Source: Intoshia linei
Taxonomy: Eukaryota > Orthonectida > Rhopaluridae
Reading direction: 5' to 3'
NCBI GenBank assembly: GCA_001642005.1
Contig: LWCA01000215.1
Coordinates: forward strand, 1-40,030
Length of the DNA stretch: 40,030 nucleotides
Shown: one piece after another, positions 1 through 10,447 of the stretch
How the letters are laid out: each line of letters begins with the position of its first letter
How positions within the stretch are numbered: the stretch's first letter is position 1
The notes under the pieces: generated by a model
Database searches by the model: none
Seen by the model: the letters and a program-made list of their open reading frames with translations, nothing else
Told to the model about the DNA's origin: nothing
Program-made: the position numbers and the translations under genes

Positions 1-147
1 GCTTTATTTGAGGTTGCCAAATTCGACCAAAGCAAGACACTTAGTGAAGATATAAATTTTCTCGAGAAGCAAAAAATAGGAACAGGTTATATGGCCAGAG
101 AACAAAATGATAATCCACATATAAAAGAAATATTGGGTACCAGTTAA
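1..147 (+). other. Open frame at window edge, possible exon, unassigned
   Basis: Frame 1 is open from the first base to a TAA at 145-147 and reads as a hydrophilic, lysine- and glutamate-rich peptide of 48 residues. A second open stretch in another frame (149-343) ends at a plausible GT donor after ATG. Neither joins in phase to the dynein exon at 1404, which needs two bases from an upstream exon. They may be exons of the same dynein or of another gene, or chance. I do not recognise the peptide. Confidence 0.25.
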
Positions 148-343
148 AGTGAAAAAAACTATTATATTAAAAAGAAAAATTGTCGTATGGCCCGTCAATG
201 GATCTTATGGTAGTCCATCATTTAATTATGATATGTCAACTGAAGAAAATATATTTGAAGAGAAAGATGATTCTAAAATTAATATGTTACGCGTATGTGA
301 CTCTAAATTAATTTCAACACGAGGGGCAGCTATATTAATGGTA

Positions 344-1403
344 AATTATTAACACTAATGTAAATCAGGGTTCGGCAATTTTTTTCATCTCGTAGACACT
401 TTTATCAAACTTTACACATGATATATTTTATTATAATACAAACAAATAGATTTTTGGCGTAGGTAATATCAAATCATGATTAATTTTGATAAATTTATTA
501 TTCACGTTAATTAATGTAACAATGCATTCTAATTAAAATTTTAATCCCATTTTTTATGACGGTTATATATTGATTGATAAAAATTTAAAAATAAATCATT
601 TACTCAAAGGGCCATTAAAATTAATATGTGACCACTGGTTGACGACCCCAAATATAAATAATGTATATATTAAATACATGCATTATTATTAAAGTATATA
701 TTAATTTAGGGTACATCTCATGAAACCAATAGAAGGAACAGAATGTTAATGAAATTATTCTTTTAAATGGTCATAGCTGCTAAATTATATGCAATTCATA
801 TATGCATTGAATAAAATTTAAATATAATTATCGAAAAATGTTTAATTCAGAATTTTATTATGAAAAAAAATTTCCCGAATATATTGTGAAAAATTAATTT
901 AACTATTGCTTCTGAAAAATAAGTTAAAAGTTATTTTAACAAAAAATATCTAATAAATTTTGGTATATTATGGAATCTCTGTATTGACCATATTCATTGC
1001 AAACATGATTAACAAGAATGTGAATGTCTTGTATTTGAATGAATTTATTATATTATAAATAACTAGAATTCGAGAAATTAAATCGTTAATAAAATCCAAA
1101 AAAATTGAGCTAGAAACAAATTTAAAAAAATAAACTGTATAACTAAACATGGAGAACAGTATTATAAAGGCGGTACCACGTTTAAAAGCTCAAACGCCGA
1201 TTTCCGTTAAAATAAAGTGCAGTTTTAATGTCTTCATAATATTTAAAATGACAAACGCAACTCGAATAGATAGCGTTAAATATTTTTGATTGCGAATTAG
1301 TTTTTCTATTTTAAAAGTACACACTTTTAGTGCTAATTGCCCTTGATTCTTTGATGGGTGTTACACCCTAGTGTATACAATTAGTAGTAATTATTAATTT
1401 TAG
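344..1403. other. A+T-rich non-coding stretch before the first secure dynein exon
   Basis: No coding segment is supported here. The sequence is A+T-rich without an obvious long repeat. A short palindrome (GGGTGT-T-ACACCC) lies near 1354-1366. If the upstream open frames belong to the dynein gene this would be intron; otherwise it is intergenic. Confidence 0.4.
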
Positions 1404-4400
1404 GTGGCTTCCAGAAATACAAAATATATTTTATCAAGGAAACAAACGTAAAATTGTCCCAAATAATCAAGATAGCACAAGATTAATTAAATTTTACGAT
1501 TGCGCTGCGGCCTTAATGGTCGACCATGTTCAAAGTTTATTGTTGAATTCAATGAAAGATTACACAAATATGATAGTTAGTCCATCGGTAATCTAATTTA
1601 ATAGATATGTATTAATCGAGGGTAAATTAATTATTATTGATTCTAAAGTGTTCAGTTTAACTGTATTAATAATAACAGAGGTCATCAAACTGAGATCAAC
1701 GAGACAGGCATTTGTTTAACAATTTGAGTGTTTTTGTTTCTAAATTTGAATTTATAACATAATTTACATTTTATTGTGTAGTGGCTTATATTTATTATTT
1801 ATTAATATTATCATAATATTTATCATAAAATAAAAAATGTTTACTCAAAACATATTGAAACTAATAATAATAATTGATAAAATGAAATAGTAATCCTTTA
1901 GTTATGTTATTATTATTATTAAAATTGAATGTCTGTTTGCTAATTTGTGGTTAGATAGCAACCATTGTCATTTTCAAAAAGTGCATTTTTTAGGGATTGC
2001 GATTTATGATAATGATTATGATTTTCAAAACTATCCCAGAATTTATATTTAATAAAATTTGGCGACTTTGTTACTATTTAAAAAAAGGATAATTTGAGTT
2101 TTTACTATTGTAATAATTAAATGAAATAAAGTTTTAAGATTATTAAATTTAATCTGAAAACTATTTACGATAATATATATAACAATACAAAATGAATTAC
2201 ACTTCATTACAACTATGAAGATGTAAGTTTCTGATGCTGAAATTTACGAAATATTAATGACTTTCAAACGCGTTTCACAATATATTTTTTTTGAAATTTT
2301 GGAGCTGATTTTATTTTTTAAATAATAAAATTGGATTTATGACTCTTCAGAACTTAATTTCGGAAAATAAAATTTACGATACTGCATCACTCTTGAAAAA
2401 TTGTATTAGCAAGTGGGTTTTTAAATAAACGGTAACAGAGACACATTAAATTTAAAATAAACATTTAAACAATAAACAACAGGTTTTTTTCAATGTCATC
2501 GTAAGGGTTCACAGTGAAAAAGGGTTGACAAAGGCTGGTTTAGACCATGAAGATGTAAGTTTCTGAGGCTGGGATTCAAGAGAATGTTAAATATTTTAAA
2601 AATCGTCCAGTATAAAGTTTTTTTTGAAATGCTAGAGTGATTTTATTTTTAAAAAAATGATACCATCCGGTTAAAATTTTCCAACTGAGAAAAATCCATT
2701 TTTATAGTACATTTTATAATATAAGTTATGTTATTAAAAAATAATTTTTTTTTTGGAAACTTTGAAATGAACCCAAAAGTAATTTTTATGGACAAATAAG
2801 AGAAAATGTTTGTCGAAATCAATAAAAATATTTACATCTTCCACTATGACTAAAAACTGGCTTTCCAGTGAATTTTAACTTAAATTAATGGTATTTATTC
2901 ATGTTGATTATTTATTTTATCTTATTTACATGTTAATATTTTTATTTTAGAATAATCTTAACATTTACCAGCATCCTGGATTTATAATACAATTAATATT
3001 GAAAAATGGAAAATTAATTTTTGAACCTACTTTTGAAGAATTTAAAACTATCCTGAAAAATCTTTTTGAAACAATGATTCATTCTCTGGATGGAATTCCA
3101 AGAATTGAAACAAAATTATATTCAGAATGGGTACTTTTAAATTTTTAAATAATCAGCTGGTCTGTTTTGTTCAATGTAAAAAATTGTACCAAGCTTTGTT
3201 GGTTGGTTTACTAATTTACTATAGCTCTATATCAGGGATTATCAACGGTGGCGAATCGTCCCCTTGGGGTGATTTTTCTATTTTATTTGATAAAATAAAT
3301 AATCTAAAAATTATAGTGGTCAAAATCTTAACATTAATAGAATTTTCTAATAGTTAATTTATTTATTAATCTATATTTAAGAGTACACAGTAAAATGCAT
3401 TAAAGTAACATTTTTATATTGTTAATTATAATTATTAGCAATATATAAAATTATGCAATGTAATTATGTATTACTAGTTTGACTTCTATGTACTACGTAC
3501 AAACAGTACCTAACTCTGCCGAGGGAACATTTTTATTCTGCCAAAAAAATAAATTCATGTTGAAAATCTAACTTAAAAATCCTACTAATCACTATTATCA
3601 ATCTTTTAGAGGAGTGTTTCCCAAACTTGTTTGATAATAATTCAATTAATATTGATTTAATTTATTACAACAAAGGTGTATCACTTTTAGTAATTCGTTG
3701 TTTTAGTTTTAATTTAAATTTTAAACAAAATGTTTTGAAAATAAGAATTTGAGATTGAAAAATTACGAAGGAATGAATTATATAGACTTTTACATATATT
3801 TCTTTATTGGAAATGTGTAGACGTTCAATGCCCATTCTTTTTTAAATTGTAGGATCAATATTTACATTTTCTATTTTTATTTTAATTAAAATATTTGAAA
3901 AAAATTGGGTTATGATATATTAAAAATTATTTTTTATCGGGAATGCGTAAATTTCTGGGGTTGAAATTTTGTATATATATCAACTGGATTAAGCTTTATC
4001 CGAATCATGTTTTTTTTAAATTTTCTGACCGTTAATTATTGCATATTTTTTGTTTTAATAAAATATTTCTGAAAAAAATATATGAATACTAAAATGCTAA
4101 TTTGACCGTGAAGGCGTCACTTATTTAGATTGAAATTTTTTGTGTATGTTAAAAGGATACAACTGTACCACCTGTTATTTTGTTAAATTCTAGGTCTTTT
4201 TTAATATAAAAAAAAATAATTTGTGGTTTTGGCCCTGAAAATAAATTTTTTTATTTTAAATTTATGATTTTAAAATCCGTATCAGAGTATATATTTTTTT
4301 AAATTCTCGAATTCGTTTAAGTTTCAAAAAAAAGGATAATTTGGATTTTTGACCCGTGAGATGTGAGTTTAGTAGGTTGAAATTGATTTTGCTAAGCCTC

Positions 4401-7400
4401 GGAAAAAACTGTAATTGAAATATGGACTTTATAAAATTCTAAGACTGATAGTTATTGAAATAAACGGTAACATCCACACACACAAACAAATATTGCAAAG
4501 CATATTATATAATTAAGGATTTATAAGTCTATCGCTTCTCCATTCCACCTTAACATTAAGTCTCAACATTGGCGAATTAGAGAGATAATACTTTATATTG
4601 ATGTATTAATTGGTAAATTTATAAATTATAGGATAACTCATCAACTGAATTAAAACCGATAATATTGGACTCTGTAATAAATCATAATTTGGAAGCAATT
4701 GAAAATTTAATAGAAGTAGACTCAAAATCGCCAATAAGATACATATTAAAATTTGATAAATACAACTTTTTGATAGAGAAAGAAATTGAAAATGAAATAA
4801 ACATGCTATTATCAGAAAATAGAGATTTTTTTGAATACAGTAGAGAATATAATAAATACGAAAGACTTTCTAATGAAATAAAATATAATACCGAAAAAAG
4901 CGTTAGATTGGGAACATTTGAAGTAATTTATGTCAATTATGTAAAAATTATTATATACCATTGTATGTATTTGCATCTTTTTTAAGAGATGTGCCGAACC
5001 CTGCCATTTTAATTTGAGCTTAGGTTGAACTAAAGAAAAAGTTATCCACCATCCGCTTAAAATGTCATTGTGGACACACGTTTCGTGTTTAAAAAATGGT
5101 TTTTACTAACAAAATTTTTTCCCTGGCTAGATAGCAGACATTTATATTTTTCGTCGCGTCATGGGTTGCATGAGTGTATCAAAACTATTTAAATGTCCAA
5201 ATTCCACAATTCGAACTTTATCAATGTATTTATTGCTATACCCAATGTACTTAATCCATATTATCAAAATATTAAAATAATATTTTTAATAGATTAGCTG
5301 TGATTTATTTATCAAAGCACTTACAAAAAGAGCGGAATATTTGTCTGACGTAATTTTGAATAAAATGATTCATGATCACCAAAAAGCTAATATAGAGTTT
5401 GCTTTTTATAAACATGATAATCCATATAAATACTTTCACATCATATATAATTTAATAATTAATTATTTTAGTCTAGCTCAAGAGTACGAAAAGATTGCTG
5501 AGAAGGCATTGACTACACCGGCCAATACTGAAGAATTGGTACAATTGCAAAAATATATTTCAGTAGCAAAATATCAAAGTATTGTTAAATTGGAACAAAA
5601 ACTTGCCAATTCAAAGGATCGCCTTTTATTTTTAATTGATAATTCTACATTTTCACCAGCAGATATGCAAAATAATTCAAACGTATTTTTGTGGAATGAA
5701 AGAATTAAATCAATTTTTGATGAACATGACATTATTATTAAAGACAAAAAAGTACAATTTCAGGACGCTTTAAAGGTAGTCTCATGTACTTTTTATATAT
5801 GGAAATTTTAACTCTATATTTAACATTAGATTTTAATTTGAGCAATTATACATCATTTTTATTTTTACTTACCACTAATAATAATCTCATGTTTAAGTTA
5901 AAATCAAATTTAATTTCCCTAATAGGAATTATTATTCCTTACGAATAAATCATATTTATAATCATAATTAATAATATTTTATGTTATGTTATGATCAATT
6001 TTAGTTAAAACAAGACCGATTTGCGGAAGATTTGGAAGTATACTCAAAGCAAGTGGATGAATTAAAAAATTTTGGCGATATTAATGATGTTGATAGATAT
6101 CTGAAAAAATCCGAAATTTTGTCTGCTAAATTTACTGCAGCAAGTGAAAAGGTTTCATTGTTTTTGATTTTACCATTACTTTTTTATAGTTTATTCATAA
6201 TTATATTATAAACTAGATAGAATGTTATGTAATTCCTACAAACAGCAGCTATTTCTGCCGAGGGCCGATTTTTAATTTTAATATCGATAAGATAGAAAAT
6301 AAGTGTATAATCTTAAAAACAATCCAATTATAATTAAAACCTTAAACCATCGTTATGAAAAACATGCATTCCAGAAAAATGAAATTTTAAATACCCGCAG
6401 AACATACTTTTTTCTTCAATCATGCATTTCGGGTCAACATGTAATAATGGGTATGAATCAAAAAAAGGCTAGTTTAGGGCTTTGACCATGAAGATAATCG
6501 TTTCTTATACTGATTTAATTTTTAATTAAGGATAAGTTTAATTTTATATCCCGAAGGACTCGATTTCAAAAATTAAATTTATGATAAAACATCAGTCTCG
6601 AAAAACTATATTTGAAATTAGTTTTTTAAATTCTAGGACTGTTAATTATTTTAATAAACGGTAACACACAGATATGCAATTTTATAAAAGTTAAGGATTT
6701 GTCTAGATTGAACAATTTAATCGAGAAGAAGAGGCGTATGATTGGAAAATCACTCAGTATCCACAACTTAAAAAGACTAAAGACAGATTAGCTCCTTATT
6801 TGCAACTATATGAGCAGACTGTCAAGTTCAATACACAATATCTGTAATTTTTAATAATTTAAATAATTCTGTAATTTTTCGATTTTTTTAATTTTAAAAT
6901 ACAATTATACAAGACAAATTATTTAATTAACAATTTTTTTAAAGTTTTAAAATTCTGAGAATGCTTTATTCCAACCAGTACTGTATTCTACTTTTGTAGA
7001 ACCGACTAATAAGCAGCTTTGAATTTACTTAATTTTTTATAATCATTAATAGATTATTATCAAGATAATTTTTAATTTATTTGTCAACCTATTATCTATT
7101 CTATAATACGCCAATAATTTTGTATATATTTAATTTTATTGAGGGCGATTTAGAATAAATATACATGAATCGTATATTTATACGATTATTGAAAAAGGTT
7201 GAGAACAGCTGTTCATTATTAATGTTACCCATTTAATTATAATAGATTGTGATCGTTTTTGGCCGCCGTCTGCAGCTACGCTTATCGTAACATTTAGTGA
7301 ATTTTTAAATTTATTTTATCAAAATGTACCTTATTGATCATCGTTAATTTCACGTGTTAAACCATTGCCACTATCGGAGAACAATAATCAAAAAATAAAT

Positions 7401-7786
7401 CAAAGTAATTTGACTGATATGGCCAATTACCATGATCATTGGTCATATAACGTTTTTAATGGTGTTAACTCTAGTTAATTGATTAACTAGACAAAATGTA
7501 CGCCAAATGTATTCATTATTCATAAAAAAAATTATTCCCTCTCTACTTCACACATGTTGTAACTTTTATGATTTTGGCATTGTTGGCGAATTGTAGCAAG
7601 AATAATGAATTTAAAATTTATATAATTGTATTATTAATGTCAAAATTTAGAGCATGGATGACGGGTCCAATGGAGTCTATTGACCCAGATGAAGTAGAAA
7701 AAGATGTTATGAATTATAATAGAATCTTGTACAAACTAGAAAAAACATTTAAGGATTCTCCCAGTACACGAAAAATAGCCACAAAG
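1404..7786 (+). CDS. Axonemal dynein heavy chain, inner-arm type (internal fragment: tail to linker start)
   Basis: Force-generating heavy chain of ciliary inner dynein arms. Exons 1404-1587, 2951-3130, 4632-4922, 5293-5396, 5472-5775, 6005-6151, 6707-6843 and 7651-7786 have GT-AG borders and join in one frame (about 494 residues). Family hallmarks in order: FYDCAAALMVDHVQSLLLNS, a HPGFII segment, RIETKLYSEW, TEKSVRLGTFE, AEKALTTPANTEELV, STFSPADM, EEEAYDWKITQYPQL and AWMTGPMESIDPDEV, which leads into the linker. These resemble the DNAH3/7/12 inner-arm group; the paralogue cannot be fixed. The intron 5397-5471 is 75 bp, a multiple of three with no stop, so the frame stays open through it. The N-terminus and the whole linker-AAA motor (some 3,000 residues) are absent; the next gene is unrelated and repeats with Ns intervene. 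Large introns carry dispersed repeats. Confidence 0.92.
1950..2880 (+). repeat. Degenerate A+T-rich repeat units in dynein intron
   Basis: Fills much of the intron 1588-2950. It holds at least two degenerate copies of a block with the phrase GAAGATGTAAGTTTCTGA (near 2218 and 2550), a tract of the type TTTTTTGAAAT, and an end signature AAATAAACGGTAACA near 2425. The same phrases recur at 3474-4521, 6212-6700, 10791-12865 and, inverted, at 14900-15420 and 30440-32830. Confidence 0.6.
3474..4521 (+). repeat. Dispersed repeat element, copy in dynein intron (about 1.05 kb)
   Basis: Starts with the hairpin-like block around 3474-3528, whose core is GTACAAACAGTACCTAA followed by CTCTGCCGAGGG. It continues with a segment shared with 8160-8290 and 10845-10960 (a run like CACTATTATCAATCTTTTAGA, then TTTCCCAAACTTGTTT). 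It then carries units containing GGAATGCGTA and GTGAAGGCGTCACTTA, and ends at an ACACACACA run followed by GCATATTATATAA and AAGGAT. The copy at 10791-12117 has the same order of blocks, so this is a discrete element family. No protein is encoded. Confidence 0.65.
6212..6700 (+). repeat. Short copy of the dispersed repeat, abutting a dynein splice acceptor
   Basis: Begins with the same terminal block (CTAGATAGAATGTTATG ... ATTTCTGCCGAGGG) and finishes with AATAAACGGTAACACAC and AAGGAT. The last recognisable repeat base lies within about 10 bp of the exon starting at 6707, so the repeat end sits in or next to the polypyrimidine-acceptor region. It is an internally deleted version of the 1.0-1.3 kb element. 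Confidence 0.6.
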
Positions 7787-8117
7787 GTGAATTATATATT
7801 AGTTATTAGGTAAAGTCAAAATATCATTTAATTTTAGCTACTTTTGATTACTCACAAATTAATTATTTATTTTGGCTTTAATTCCTCTTGAGTTGTTAAT
7901 GGCTTCTTTTTCTTGTCATTCAAGACCAGACCTTATTTGGTGTCTTGACTATATTTTGGTAGAATGGCAGAACGCATCATTTGCAAACAAATATTTGGCC
8001 AATTTTTTACTTTCGGTGACCTTGAGCTTGGTAGGTTCGTCTCTCTTTATGACCTTTAATTTTTGAAAAAATTTATATTTTTCTATAATTTTACCATTTG
8101 GATTTTATTTTAAACAA
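7787..8117. other. Unresolved stretch after the last dynein exon
   Basis: Follows the donor of the exon ending at 7786. The plus-strand frame 7872-8066 is open but matches neither linker sequence nor any family I recognise. On the minus strand two short lysine-rich frames look peptide-like but are interrupted by stops. The next dynein exon, which should contain the conserved linker NPG and RHW region, is not found here or further right. Confidence 0.3.
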
Positions 8118-8290
8118 GGTTGACTGTTATGTACTTGATACAAACAGTACCTAGTTCTGCCGAGGGCGGACTTTTTTAATTCTACCCGAAAATTAATTCA
8201 ATTTATAAAATCTTACCTAAAAATGCTTTTACATTACATTTTAATGTGAATTATTCCCACTTAATTTTATTTTATGAACATTTGTTTAAA
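8118..8290 (+). repeat. Partial dispersed repeat (terminal block)
   Basis: Starts AGGTTGACTGTTATGTAC and contains ACAAACAGTACCTAG followed by TTCTGCCGAGGG, the terminal block also found at 3474, 6212 and 10791, then the adjoining segment. The distal part of the element is not recognisable before the next repeat begins. Confidence 0.6.
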
Positions 8291-8426
8291 GAATTTTAAA
8301 AACAACTTTTTCATCCCATTTTTTTAATTTATTAACAACTTACACTAGACTACACAAAAAAATGTGTCAATAAAATTTATACATTAAAAGAATGAGAATT
8401 TAAATCTCATTATGATGATATGAAAT

Positions 8427-9111
8427 GAAATGAAAAAATTAATAATTTACTAAAAACTTTTTTTAAATCCTATCAAAAAATGGGCTGCCTCTATAGTTCC
8501 AAAATGCACCTCATAGAAAGTTATTGTGATAGATTGCCTATAAATTGCATAACCGTAAGTGACGAACACGGTAAACGTTTTTATTAAACTATAAAAATTT
8601 TTGAAAAGCGGTTTCATGGATTAAATCATTAAAGAATGCTTGGCGATTATTTGTGGACAATTAAAAATATTAATTAGCTTATTTATGTTGTATTTATGTA
8701 TTTATTTTGAAAATTACATCGACTTCTATTTAAAAATTTGACAGAGCTGCATATAACCATGTACATCATTCGATGCGCTCAATTGTGGTCTATGTATTGT
8801 ATACATTACATATATGATGCAAGAAACTGACATTAATATTGAGGGTTAATTAGTCTAAAATATTAATTTTTAGTTATTTATTATATTATTTTTCTATCGA
8901 ATTATCATACATATATACTAAATATAAATATTCCAAATATTTATTAACCATTTTTTGATTCATAAAGAGGGATTTTTTCCNGTTATATTTGTGGAATATA
9001 TGTGTTTAAATCGTCTAGAATGCATAATACAACTAATAAATTGATGCAAGAGAAATACAAACTTATCTACAACCGTAGTATTAGTTTTAATATTTGGAGC
9101 CCCACAAAAAT
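8427..9111 (+). repeat. Tandem repeat unit 1 with broken GERFHQ-type reading frame
   Basis: First copy of a roughly 685-bp tandem unit. From 8480 it encodes a degraded version of the 65-residue frame intact in unit 2: the motif reads DEHGKRFY followed by a stop where unit 2 has DEHGERFHQ, and a second stop follows. The 3' half (from about 8678) is A+T-rich and holds a conserved stretch around TTCGATGCGCTCAATTGTGG that recurs three more times downstream. A single N at 8981 interrupts it. Confidence 0.7.
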
Positions 9112-9541
9112 GAAATGAAAAAATTAATAATTTACTAAAAACTTTTTTTAAATCCTATCAAAAAATGGGATGCCTCTATAGTCCCAAAATGCACCTTATA
9201 GAAAGTCATAGTGATATATTACCTATAAATTGCATAACCGTAAATGACGAACACGGTGAACGTTTTCATCAAACTATAAAAATTTTTGAAAAGCGGTTTC
9301 ATGGATTGAATCACCAAAGAAGGCTTGGCAAATATTTTTGGACAATTAAAAATATTAATTAGCTTATTTTTTTGTATATATGTTGTATTTATTTTGAAAC
9401 TTACATCGACTTCTATTCAAAAATTCTACAAAGCTGCATATAACCATGTACATCATTCGATGCGCTCAATTGTGGTCTATGTATTGTATACATTACATAT
9501 ATGACGCAAGAAACTGACATTAATATTAAGGGTTAAATAGT
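9112..9541 (+). mobile_element. Tandem repeat unit 2, transposon-like GERFHQ frame (9165-9362)
   Basis: The 65-residue frame at 9165-9362 carries KMHLIESHSDILP, DEHGERFHQ, EKRFHG and GKYFWTIK in the order seen in a protein family that is highly repeated in many invertebrate genomes (typical form: KIHFLHSHLD, DEHGERFHQD, MEKRYQG, LADYCWTLKR). That family is usually unannotated and probably mobile; this attribution is from memory of the motif, not from a search. Only the C-terminal part is present. The unit ends at the N at 9542. Confidence 0.55.
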
Positions 9542-9542
9542 N

Positions 9543-10095
9543 AAATATTAATTAGCTTATTTATGTTGTATTTATGTATTTATTTTGAAAATTACATCGA
9601 CTTCTATTTAAAAATTTGACAGAGCTGCATATAACCATGTACATCATTCGATGCGCTCAATTGTGGTCTATGTATTGTATACATTACATATATGACGCAA
9701 GAAACTGAAATTAATATTGAGGGTTAATTAGTCCAAAATATTAATTTTTAGTTATTTATTATATTATTTTGCTATCGAAGATTCATAAAAAGGGATTTTT
9801 CCCAAATCTATAGAAAAACAGCAAATCCAATATAAATATTATTTATTTTATTAGGTTTAATTNAAGAAACTGACATTAATATTAAGGGTTAAATAGTCCA
9901 AAATATTAATTTTTAGTTATTTATTATATTATTTTGCTATCGAATTATCATACATATATACTAAATATAAATATTCCAAATATTTATTAACCATTTTTTG
10001 ATCCATAAAGAGGAATTTTTCCCAAATATATGGAAAAACCACAAATCCAATATGAATATTATTTATTTTATTAGGTTTAATTTAAATTTATATTG
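9543..10095 (+). repeat. Two further 3' tails of the tandem unit, separated by an N
   Basis: 9543-9862 and 9864-10090 repeat the non-coding tail of the unit, including the TTAATATTGAGGGTTAATTAGT-like phrase (varied between copies) and the TTTTTAGTTATTTATTATATT stretch. The copies differ by scattered substitutions and start at different points, as expected for allelic or collapsed repeat copies stitched together. Single Ns lie at 9542 and 9863. Confidence 0.7.
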
Positions 10096-10447
10096 CCAAT
10101 AATTAATTAATGCGACGTATCTGAAGTACAAAAATCATGTAAAAATATTTTTTTCATTGTGGTCTACAAGACAGTATAAAAATATTTTTGACGCAAGAAA
10201 AAAAATAAATTAAGCAAAGCGTGCAGAGGACTTTATTTTTTTTAAATTTTTAAATTTTTAAATGATTTATTTTATTCATGTATCTTACGTATTCGAAATA
10301 TCAATATATCGAATTCTAAGAGTAAACATGACATTCTAATAATTTGGTCTTCAATGTTATGATCTAACGTACCTTAAACAATATACATTGTACAATGTAT
10401 TTTATATACATTATTTACCTGTTAAGTATTTCACAATTATATTTTAG

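Noticed and set aside
7872-8066. Plus-strand 64-codon hydrophobic frame and lysine-rich minus-strand frames
   Set aside because: No in-phase splice to the dynein exon at 7786, no recognisable domain, and stops in the minus-strand reading; possibly a pseudogene scrap.
8427-10095. CRISPR-like array
   Set aside because: The repeats are long, variable, coding-derived tandem units in a eukaryotic context, without short repeats and unique spacers.
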